Source of the DNA: Pseudobdellovibrionaceae bacterium
Lineage (GTDB): Bacteria > Bdellovibrionota > Bdellovibrionia > Bdellovibrionales > Bdellovibrionaceae
Direction: 5' to 3'
Length of the DNA: 18,079 nt
Assembly (NCBI GenBank): GCA_947374445.1
Contig: CANCBY010000032.1
Location: 1 to 18,079, forward strand
Shown: positions 6,324-13,235 of the stretch, one piece after another
Numbering within the stretch: position 1 is the first letter of the stretch
Layout: each line of letters starts with the position of its first letter
The notes under the pieces: model-generated
Seen by the model: only the letters and a program-made list of their open reading frames with translations
The model's database searches: none
Told to the model about the DNA's origin: nothing
Position numbers and translations under genes: made by a program

Positions 6324-7898
6324 CTATGACCCAGACAAACTACAAGTGCCTACAGCGTCGGCAGACATGAGTGAACCCACGTCATCTCCCATCAGTACAG
6401 AGGCTGATTTCTTTAATAGCTCGATCACATCAGAACTAACAAGAACAGGATTGGCATCGAGAGACTCTACACCTTGCTCTGCGCCCTGATAGATTATTTT
6501 TTTGTAAGTCAGAATCTCAGCCGCCACCAGTTTTGTCTGCTCAAAAGAAAGCTTAAGGGCTGTATCGATATAGCCTCTCCCGCCGTTGACCTGAGCTTGC
6601 GCCATCGCGGAGGCCAAATTCGAATCCAAAGTTGATATTTGGTCCATCAGTCCCATTTTTTTCAGCTGAGCTAGTTTGACGACGATAATTCCGCGACCAA
6701 CACTCGATTCATTTTCTAAAAAATGACTCAGTTGGGTGACTGTCAGGCCTGATACCGGCAAAGCTTTCTTACCGTTTTCATTCAGGCGAGTTTGCAAATC
6801 ACCTCTGTTGTAGCAGTCTGAATTAATCATCATAGCAGGAGCGAAATTCTGCGTCTCTTTAAAGGCAAAAAATGCAAATGGGCTTGTCGAAACTGACTCA
6901 ACAGGTTTTTCTTCTGACAACTCCCCCTCAGCCACATCTTTGCCAAAGCCGATATTGAGCTCGCTCAAGCTTAAATTCATAGGCACTTTCCCGGCGCGAA
7001 CCGGAGCCAAAAGCATTTTGCTTTCATCATCGGTCAAACCTAAAACCTTATTTGAAGCTTTTTGAATTTTTACTGCCCACGCCTTGGGATCTAAAACATA
7101 CTTTTTAAGAACTTCATGAATCACGAACAAGGGCAAAGAAACAACTTTTCGTTTGGCATTTCTATCGTAATCTTTGAGAGTGCCAAGGTCTTGAGCAACA
7201 AGAGACACGGTCTCAACATTGATAGCCATGACGTGATCGCCTTTCAATTCCGCCAACTTCATCTCACCTTCTTCGATCAACACAAGTCCTTTAGATGCAT
7301 CTGTCGTCATCGAGTTGAGCCAGAGCAAGCTCAATAGCGTGGTCGCTGAATAGTTGTTCAATTCATTTTTTTCAATAGCGCGATCAACAGTGAATGCCGT
7401 GTTCACGTGACGCATTTTTGTGCGGTTAGCTTTTTCTAGCAGAGTATAAACAGCCTTTAATTCTTCGATTTTTTTTGCGCCGATAGTCTCAGCCGACTTT
7501 GCAATGCCAGAAATTATTTTCATCTGATCATCAGCACTTGCTCCACGCCCCGCATCCACAAGATTCAGCTCGATCAGAGCCCGCGCAAGGGCGTCGTGGC
7601 TGACTTCTGTTTTTTCTTTCAATGACTTAAGAACTGCTTTTGCCGAAAGACGATCTGTCGTGGTCTCCAAGGATGAAAATTTCATTTCGTCTATTTTAAG
7701 TACATCTGGCATTGCACCCGCACTTCGTTCCTCTGGAACTGTCGGTGTTGCGCCAGCAGCTTTAGCGGCCTCGGAAGGCGTCGAATTGGCTTTGTTTTTG
7801 GGTCCACAATGTGTCAACTGAGATACAGTCAACGCCGCAATCAATGAGATCGTTAGCCATTTTCCCCATCCGTATTTGTCAGTTTGCCATGTTGTCAC
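6324..7898 (-). CDS. Large lipoprotein of unknown function
   Basis: This is a 524-residue protein with GTG start at 7898; AAGGAG lies six bases upstream. A longer frame from GTG 7922 places that ribosome binding site inside the coding region, so I reject it. A signal segment (about residues 13-30) ends in Leu-Thr-His-Cys, making Cys31 the likely lipidated residue; His at -1 is unusual. A Pro/Ala/Ser-rich linker (about 32-65) follows, then a largely helical body with no recognised domain. It contains only two further cysteines, one near residue 360 and one close to the C-terminus, which might form a disulphide. Probable location: periplasmic side of the outer or inner membrane. The response regulator follows 114 bases downstream. 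Confidence 0.88.
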   Translation of the reverse strand: MTTWQTDKYGWGKWLTISLIAALTVSQLTHCGPKNKANSTPSEAAKAAGATPTVPEERSAGAMPDVLKIDEMKFSSLETTTDRLSAKAVLKSLKEKTEVSHDALARALIELNLVDAGRGASADDQMKIISGIAKSAETIGAKKIEELKAVYTLLEKANRTKMRHVNTAFTVDRAIEKNELNNYSATTLLSLLWLNSMTTDASKGLVLIEEGEMKLAELKGDHVMAINVETVSLVAQDLGTLKDYDRNAKRKVVSLPLFVIHEVLKKYVLDPKAWAVKIQKASNKVLGLTDDESKMLLAPVRAGKVPMNLSLSELNIGFGKDVAEGELSEEKPVESVSTSPFAFFAFKETQNFAPAMMINSDCYNRGDLQTRLNENGKKALPVSGLTVTQLSHFLENESSVGRGIIVVKLAQLKKMGLMDQISTLDSNLASAMAQAQVNGGRGYIDTALKLSFEQTKLVAAEILTYKKIIYQGAEQGVESLDANPVLVSSDVIELLKKSASVLMGDDVGSLMSADAVGTCSLSGS

Positions 7899-8066
7899 AA
7901 AGCACTCCTTTTTTTGAGTCACAAAATTAAAAATTTCTACAACACCTTAATACTGAGCAAAGAAAGGTCCAAAAAGTGTCTTAAATACAAACCCCTCCTC
8001 GAACACAATGACCCAGATAAACCCAAAGCCTTTTACTGCGAGCCGTGCTCCAATTTCTGGCATTGA
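7884..8066 (+). pseudogene. Possible degraded small zinc-ribbon gene
   Basis: This plus-strand frame ends at TGA 8064-8066. Its last 30 residues read like a zinc ribbon: Cys-Leu-Lys-Tyr, then LLEHNDPDKPKAFYCEPC and FWH. In a functional ribbon the first pair would be CxxC; here the second position is Tyr, one base change from Cys. No convincing start or ribosome binding site exists upstream, and the 5' part overlaps the lipoprotein gene on the other strand. I read it as a remnant or chance similarity, not a working gene. Confidence 0.25.
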
Positions 8067-8094
8067 GCTGTCAACTTTATTGACAGCTCAATGC
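8060..8094. promoter_or_regulatory. Perfect 15-bp inverted repeat, five-base loop, between divergent lipoprotein and fhs genes
   Basis: GCATTGAGCTGTCAA (8060-8074) and its exact complement TTGACAGCTCAATGC (8080-8094) flank CTTTA. The stem is perfect. No T-tract follows on either strand, which argues against an intrinsic terminator. Each arm carries TTGACA in outward or inward reading, but no -10 element is found at a proper distance. It begins within the last codons of the small zinc-ribbon-like frame. Options are an operator, a leader hairpin of fhs, or a repeated extragenic element. Confidence 0.55.
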
Positions 8095-8168
8095 ACCCAC
8101 TTCTTTGTTGCCGAAAACTGAAGATCGCGACAGGATGATTCCGCGAGCTCTCTAAAAAAGGAAATATT

Positions 8169-9857
8169 ATGTCTCACAAGACAGATCTAGAAATTGCCCA
8201 AACTGTTCAACCGCAAAATATCTTGAAGCTCGCCAACGAGCGCTTAGGCATTGCTCCTGAATTTTTAGAGCCCTATGGTCACTTCAAAGCAAAGATCAAT
8301 CTGAACTTCATCGAAAGTCTTAAGAACAAGAAACAAGGACGCCTGATTCTCGTAACAGCGCTAAGCCCTACCCCCGCTGGCGAAGGCAAAACCACAACAA
8401 CCGTAGGACTTGGCGATGCCTTAAATCTCATCGGCAAAAAAACTATCGTCTGCTTGCGCGAACCTTCGCTAGGCCCCGTCTTTGGAATGAAGGGCGGTGC
8501 CGCAGGCGGTGGGTACTCTCAAGTGATTCCAATGGAGGACATCAATCTTCACTTCACCGGAGATTTCAACGCCATCCAACTGGCAAATAATTTGTTGGCC
8601 GCCATGATCGACAACCATATTCATCATGGCAATGAACTCGACATCGACACACGAAGAGTGACTTGGCGCAGAGCCCTTGACATGAACGACAGGGCGCTTC
8701 GTGAGATCACTCAATCGCTTGGTGGGCCAGGCAATGGCTTTCCAAGACAAGATGGTTTTGATATCGTCGTAGCCTCTGAAGTGATGGCCATCTTATGTCT
8801 TGCGACTTCGATTGAAGATTTAAAACAGCGCTTAGGACAAATCGTTTGCGCCTACACTCGACAGCAAAATGCAATCACAGCTGCTGACCTCAAAGCCCAC
8901 GGCGCAATGGCCGTTTTACTCAAGGATGCAATTAAACCAAATCTTGTACAAACTCTCGAGGGAACACCTGCCATTCTTCACGGCGGACCTTTTGCAAATA
9001 TTGCTCACGGTTGCAATTCAGTGATGGCTACACAAACAAGCCTGAGGCTTGCTGACTATGTCGTCACAGAGGCCGGGTTTGGCGCTGACCTTGGCGCTGA
9101 AAAGTTTATTGATATCAAATGCCGAAAGACCGGCTTAAAACCCGACACTGTTGTGATTGTCGCCACCGTCAGAGCCCTTAAGTATCACGGCGGAACAAAT
9201 CTCAAGGATATCTCACAACCTGATCTCAATGCTATCAAATCCGGTTTTTGCAACCTCGAGAAACACATCCACAATATCAAAACAGAATTTGGTCTTCCTT
9301 GTGTAGTAGCGATAAATCATTTTTACACTGACACACCTGACGAGCTTGATCTTATTTGCAATATGGTCAAAGCTCTAGACGTGCCTGTGGCCATTTCAAA
9401 GCATTGGGCCGAAGGCGGCCGAGGCGCAACTCCTCTCGCGCAGATTGTCTCCGAGCTCACTGAAAAATCAAACCCTCAAAAGCCTGTTCAATTTCTGTAT
9501 CAAGACTCCGACAGCCTAGCTCTTAAAGTAGAAAAAATCGCAACCAAGCTCTATGGTGCTAGTCAAATTTCAATCCCCGCAAAAGTTCAAGCGCAGCTCG
9601 ACAAACTAGCCGGCGAAGGCTACGGGCATTTGCCTGTTTGTATTGCAAAAACTCAATACTCATTTTCGAGCGATCCGCAGTTGCGGGGAGCCCCCAAAAA
9701 CCACACTCTGACGGTGCGCGAAGTCCGTTTGATGGCGGGAGCCGAGTTCATTGTGATTATTTGCGGCGAGATAATGACGATGCCAGGCCTACCAAAGCAC
9801 CCTGCTGCTGAAAAAATCGATCTTACTTCTGATGGATTTGTCACTGGCTTATTTTAG
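8169..9857 (+). CDS. fhs: Formate--tetrahydrofolate ligase
   Basis: Fhs joins formate to tetrahydrofolate with ATP to give 10-formyltetrahydrofolate for purine and initiator tRNA formylation, in the cytoplasm. The 562-residue length is standard. The ATP-binding TPAGEGKTTTT lies near residues 67-77, followed by REPSLGPVFGMKGGAAGGG and EDINLHFTGD, both family hallmarks. EAGFGADLGAEKF in the middle and the conserved C-terminal GEIMTMPGLPKHPAA complete the assignment. AAGGA lies six bases before the ATG. No other folate gene is adjacent; the PAP2 gene follows after 38 bases on the same strand but is functionally unrelated. Confidence 0.97.
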   Translation: MSHKTDLEIAQTVQPQNILKLANERLGIAPEFLEPYGHFKAKINLNFIESLKNKKQGRLILVTALSPTPAGEGKTTTTVGLGDALNLIGKKTIVCLREPSLGPVFGMKGGAAGGGYSQVIPMEDINLHFTGDFNAIQLANNLLAAMIDNHIHHGNELDIDTRRVTWRRALDMNDRALREITQSLGGPGNGFPRQDGFDIVVASEVMAILCLATSIEDLKQRLGQIVCAYTRQQNAITAADLKAHGAMAVLLKDAIKPNLVQTLEGTPAILHGGPFANIAHGCNSVMATQTSLRLADYVVTEAGFGADLGAEKFIDIKCRKTGLKPDTVVIVATVRALKYHGGTNLKDISQPDLNAIKSGFCNLEKHIHNIKTEFGLPCVVAINHFYTDTPDELDLICNMVKALDVPVAISKHWAEGGRGATPLAQIVSELTEKSNPQKPVQFLYQDSDSLALKVEKIATKLYGASQISIPAKVQAQLDKLAGEGYGHLPVCIAKTQYSFSSDPQLRGAPKNHTLTVREVRLMAGAEFIVIICGEIMTMPGLPKHPAAEKIDLTSDGFVTGLF

Positions 9858-9895
9858 TCTGGCCTTAGCACCAAGAAACTATTAGTCTTACGCCG

Positions 9896-11161
9896 ATGAC
9901 GCCCCACTCAGAGAGCAAATCGACGCTCAAGTCAGATCTTATTCTTCTTTTATTCGCCACGGCGGTGACCTGCTTTTTATTTCGGGATTCTTCAATTGAT
10001 CTTTGGGCTGCAAAAAAATTTTTTCATCCCGAAAACGTCATCAATCCTTGGTTTGAAGAGCACTTTTCTTTATGGAGCTTTTTTTATTTTGCGGCGCCAT
10101 GGCTCTCGGGTTTGCTTTTGCTTGGCAGCCTAGGGGTTTTGATCGGATCTCAATTTAAAGACTCCCTCAAACCTCAACGCAAATATGCAGCCTTTGCTTT
10201 TTTAGTTGTTGTCTGTGGCTCTGGTTTTTTTATCAATACCGTTTTCAAACCCTACTGGGGGCGACCAAGACCGAGAGAGATTCTTGAGTTGGGCGGCAAC
10301 AAACCTTACCAGGCCTTTTATCAGCCTAATATTGCGGGCCCAGGAAAATCATTTCCGTGTGGACATTGCTCTGTTGGCTTTAGCTACGGACTGCTTGCCT
10401 GGATCCTGCGCCGACGAAAACCAAAACTAGCAGCTTGTGTGTTTGGAGCGTCACTTTTCTTTGGCCTACTGATGGGCGCTGGTCGCATGGCAGCGGGCGG
10501 ACATTTTCTGTCAGATGTTTTTTTTGCAGGGCTGATTATTTATTGGAGCTGTTTTGCTGTCTATCATTTGATTTTAAAAATTCCAAGGCTTGAGCGCCTT
10601 GCAGAACGCGATCCTAGCAAAGAGGGCATCGTCTTTGGCAATTCTATGAGCGTGCAAAATAAACCACTGCAAGCAATGGCCTTTTCAGCGCTCGGGCTCG
10701 CAACGGTAGCTGTGCTGCTCATAGCTACACCCTATCATTATGAGTACGCATTGACTGGATTTCTCATCGAAACCCCCTCAAGCACAATCGAAAACTTAAA
10801 CATCCAAATTGATGCGGGCCAAGTCGAGGTCAAGGTTTCAGACGATATTAAAACTACATTCCGCATTGATGGTGTAGCTCAGGGCTTTGGCTTTCCGGGT
10901 GGTAAACTTGTGCCTGAATGCAAATTCTCGAAGGACGTTAATATTTGCGAAATTAAAAAAGTGGGACTTTTTTCTGATTTAGAAAACAAGGTCGTCATCC
11001 TCGTAAGAACAGAATTCATCAGAGGTCTGACAGTAAAAATCAATGAGGGAGATTTTGTCCATCGCGAGGCTCAAGATTCAAACCAAGAATCAAAACCTCT
11101 CCCCGCGAATTACATTTTCATAGAAAACGGTAATAAACCGCAAACTAGACCTTCTAATTAA
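9896..11161 (+). CDS. PAP2-superfamily membrane phosphatase with an extra C-terminal domain
   Basis: This 421-residue protein has five or six N-terminal hydrophobic helices with the three PAP2 motifs: KPYWGRPRP (Lys118, Arg125, Pro126), PCGH (154-157, where PSGH is usual) and GRMAAGGHFLSD (Arg197, His203, Asp207). These form the active site of lipid phosphatases such as LpxE, LpxF and PgpB; the substrate cannot be assigned. After a last helix near 255-275, about 145 residues form a strand-rich domain outside the known fold, probably in the periplasm. It has two cysteines (in PECKF and NICEI) that could pair. No clear ribosome binding site precedes the ATG; the 38-base gap after fhs suggests read-through transcription. 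Confidence 0.9.
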   Translation: MTPHSESKSTLKSDLILLLFATAVTCFLFRDSSIDLWAAKKFFHPENVINPWFEEHFSLWSFFYFAAPWLSGLLLLGSLGVLIGSQFKDSLKPQRKYAAFAFLVVVCGSGFFINTVFKPYWGRPRPREILELGGNKPYQAFYQPNIAGPGKSFPCGHCSVGFSYGLLAWILRRRKPKLAACVFGASLFFGLLMGAGRMAAGGHFLSDVFFAGLIIYWSCFAVYHLILKIPRLERLAERDPSKEGIVFGNSMSVQNKPLQAMAFSALGLATVAVLLIATPYHYEYALTGFLIETPSSTIENLNIQIDAGQVEVKVSDDIKTTFRIDGVAQGFGFPGGKLVPECKFSKDVNICEIKKVGLFSDLENKVVILVRTEFIRGLTVKINEGDFVHREAQDSNQESKPLPANYIFIENGNKPQTRPSN

Positions 11162-11204
11162 AAATCAAATAGACGCACTCTTTTAGATCTCTTAATATTG
11201 CCGT

Positions 11205-11735
11205 ATGCGATCAATACTTTTTGCAGCTGCAATGTTTTACTCATTGATTTCAACCGCAGAATACATGAACGACATTCCTTCTGAGTTCTGTGATCCCGCC
11301 TACTATCAATGTTCACGAGCGCAACAAGCAATCCTCCAAAAATACAACGCAGGCCAAACGCCGGCTTTGGCACAAGCAGAGGGACTTTATGTTGGCTCTT
11401 GCTTTATGCTTGGTGAGTCATACGATTCAGATCATGAGCACTATGGATATATTTTTCTTCGAAAAAACAACTCTGTATTCGATTTCTATGGCCAGTTTGC
11501 ATTTTTTTATACCGAGAATCCATATGAAATACTAACAGTTAAAAAAGCCAGCGAGCTCAATGCCAAAACCGCAAAAGACACCATTTTTTCTCAACAAGGG
11601 CACTGGCAATCGAATATCTCCGAAGATCCGCCATGGCAGTATTTTATAAAGCAGAGCCCTGATATGACTTTATCTTTAATTGGAATCTGGGGCCGCAGCG
11701 ATGCAGTTCTTTGCCAGCTTCATACAAAGCAGTAA
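11205..11735 (+). CDS. Secreted protein of unknown function
   Basis: This 176-residue protein starts with a signal peptide (MRSILFAAAMFYSLISTA, probable cleavage after residue 18). The mature part is rich in aromatic residues and has four cysteines (Cys29, Cys36, one near 66 in GSCFMLGES, one near 170 in VLCQL), which could form two disulphides. Tyr/Phe-rich stretches such as FDFYGQFAFFYTENPY suggest beta structure. No family is recognised. The start has no strong ribosome binding site. It follows the PAP2 gene by 43 bases. Confidence 0.72.
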   Translation: MRSILFAAAMFYSLISTAEYMNDIPSEFCDPAYYQCSRAQQAILQKYNAGQTPALAQAEGLYVGSCFMLGESYDSDHEHYGYIFLRKNNSVFDFYGQFAFFYTENPYEILTVKKASELNAKTAKDTIFSQQGHWQSNISEDPPWQYFIKQSPDMTLSLIGIWGRSDAVLCQLHTKQ

Positions 11736-11858
11736 AGCAACAGCCAATATCAATCCTGTTCGTTTTCGAAAGCCAAAAATTGGCACACTGTTAGAATCAT
11801 TACAGGCGAATTATTTTCATCACTCCTATATATTAGCTTCATTCCAAAGGAGCTTTAG

Positions 11859-12476
11859 ATGAAAAAATATATTCTGACCCTCGCAACAATCATGACTGTT
11901 ATCTCGCTCAACGCAAATGCTAGCAATGTTGGTTACTACACTCTTGAAACTAGCAAAGAAGCCGCTAAAACTGTTACAGCCAAAGCTTCTGTCGACAAAA
12001 AAAAGGCGGCAACTAAGAAAAAAGTGATCAAAAAAAGAAAGCATGTGTCGGTATCCGCGGCACAACCACGAATATCTCGCTCTGATATTTTAAGAATGTT
12101 GGTTTTAAATTCAGATGAGATCCGAGTGATCACACAAAAATCAACCGGAGAAGGCTTGGAGCTTTCACAGTACAGCCTAGCTCAAATGCTTGAACTGCAA
12201 AAACAACAAGGCAACACTGTTCGCTATGACCAGTTTAGCTGCTACGACCTGAGCAGCGAGCCTTCAACGATTTGCATGTTGAAGATCGAACAAAAGGCAA
12301 CAGCTAGCCAAGCAGCAGGAATTATGAGTGTTGCACTGCGAGTGGCAAGCCAAGCTGGAGCTCAAGGTGCAATCAAGATGTTACAAATCGTAGACAATGC
12401 TTCGCTCCAAGTTGACTCAGCAAGTGACGAAGTTGTTCCAGATCAATCTGTTTTAATGTTGGATCAATCATTATAA
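11859..12476 (+). CDS. Secreted protein with Lys-rich linker, unknown function
   Basis: This 205-residue protein has a clear signal peptide (MKKYILTLATIMTVISLNANA, cut near residue 21) and AAGGAG before the ATG at good spacing. Residues about 33-62 are very rich in Lys, Ala and Thr, a flexible basic linker. The rest is helical, with one cysteine pair (about 128 and 138, in FSCYDL and TICML) and a repeated Gln/Ala-rich C-terminal helix ending in an acidic tail (DQSVLMLDQSL). No family is recognised. The basic linker could bind nucleic acid or anionic envelope polymers, but that is only a suggestion. Confidence 0.8.
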   Translation: MKKYILTLATIMTVISLNANASNVGYYTLETSKEAAKTVTAKASVDKKKAATKKKVIKKRKHVSVSAAQPRISRSDILRMLVLNSDEIRVITQKSTGEGLELSQYSLAQMLELQKQQGNTVRYDQFSCYDLSSEPSTICMLKIEQKATASQAAGIMSVALRVASQAGAQGAIKMLQIVDNASLQVDSASDEVVPDQSVLMLDQSL

Positions 12477-12488
12477 TAATGGCAGGTG

Positions 12489-12538
12489 GAGCTCTGGTGC
12501 TTACTGCTACTATTTAGCTATAGAAGAAGCACCAGCTC
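12489..12538. terminator. Possible hairpin between convergent secreted-protein genes
   Basis: TGGTGCTT (12495-12502) pairs perfectly with AAGCACCA (12527-12534), and GAGC/GCTC extend the stem beyond a two-base bulge. The 24-base loop is long and no T-tract follows, so terminator activity is uncertain. It overlaps the last codons of the minus-strand gene at 12510. Confidence 0.25.
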
Positions 12539-12839
12539 TTTTCAAACTGTCGTTACAGGCAGCCTTCGAAGTAAAGTAGTGCTTCCAAGAATGCTCAGCA
12601 CCGCTCGACTCCATTGATTCTGAGCCGATATACTCTTTGCTCCTTGCAAGTTCTTTTTGTCTTTTTAAATGACGTGGGATTTTGCCTTCGCCATCGCATT
12701 CACCTTGAGAAGCTTTAGCGCCGTCTACAAAGTAGCTGTACCCTCGGGCCTTTGAATGTCTTGATTTACTTTTTGCAATCGCTCCAGAACAAACTATTAG
12801 ACTTGCAACCGAGACAAAGAGAATGGCCTTAAAGTTCAT
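12510..12839 (-). CDS. Small secreted protein, hypothetical
   Basis: This 109-residue protein has a signal peptide (MNFKAILFVSVASLIVCSGAIA, probable cut after residue 22). AGGGGG lies four bases before the ATG. The mature protein is Ser/Lys-rich and basic, with two cysteines (48 and 95) that could form one disulphide. Stretches near KIPRHLKRQKELARSKEYIG look helical. No family is recognised. It is convergent with the 11859-12476 gene. Confidence 0.75.
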   Translation of the reverse strand: MNFKAILFVSVASLIVCSGAIAKSKSRHSKARGYSYFVDGAKASQGECDGEGKIPRHLKRQKELARSKEYIGSESMESSGAEHSWKHYFTSKAACNDSLKRAGASSIAK

Positions 12840-12971
12840 CGTACCCCCTACGGAGAGAACAAATTAACTTTTATAGGTCTTCGGCGCAAAGGGTTTACTA
12901 AGAACCTGGACTTTGATTCTGATGGCGGATTTTAAGACTAAATTATGCTAAATAAATAGCGACTTAATTAT

Positions 12972-13226
12972 CTATCTAAGCACATCGACATAGGTCGTGC
13001 CTTTAGCCACAGCTGAAGATGGCTTGGCTCGTTGACCCTTGATCAAAATTTTGCCCGAATTAAAGAGCTCTTTGTAGCCTGTGCGTGTGATATTTTTAAG
13101 ATTGATGTCTTCTTTTTGAGCACGAAGAGCTGTCAAAAGCACATTGTCTAAACGTTTCTCTGCACGAAAAAGCTCTAAGACAACTCGCACTGAATTTGGG
13201 GGCTGAGGGGGCACATGGTCTGTCAC
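12972..13226 (-). CDS. S4-domain RNA-binding protein
   Basis: This 84-residue protein starts at GTG 13226, with GGAG six bases upstream. The C-terminal two thirds match an S4 RNA-binding domain: RLDNVLLTAL, then GYKELFNSGKILIKGQRAKPSSAVAKGTTYVDV, the pattern also found at the start of RluD-type pseudouridine synthases. No catalytic domain follows. It lies nine bases after the stop of the U32 gene and is clearly in one operon with it. A joint role in rRNA or tRNA modification or ribosome rescue is plausible but unproven. Confidence 0.85.
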   Translation of the reverse strand: MTDHVPPQPPNSVRVVLELFRAEKRLDNVLLTALRAQKEDINLKNITRTGYKELFNSGKILIKGQRAKPSSAVAKGTTYVDVLR

Positions 13227-13235
13227 AAAAATCTC

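Noticed and set aside
7899..7922. Upstream GTG 7922 as start of the large lipoprotein
   Set aside because: AAGGAG at ideal distance precedes GTG 7898; the longer form would place the ribosome binding site in the coding region.
8469..8750. Minus-strand 93-codon frame within fhs
   Set aside because: Shadow of a highly conserved gene on the other strand.
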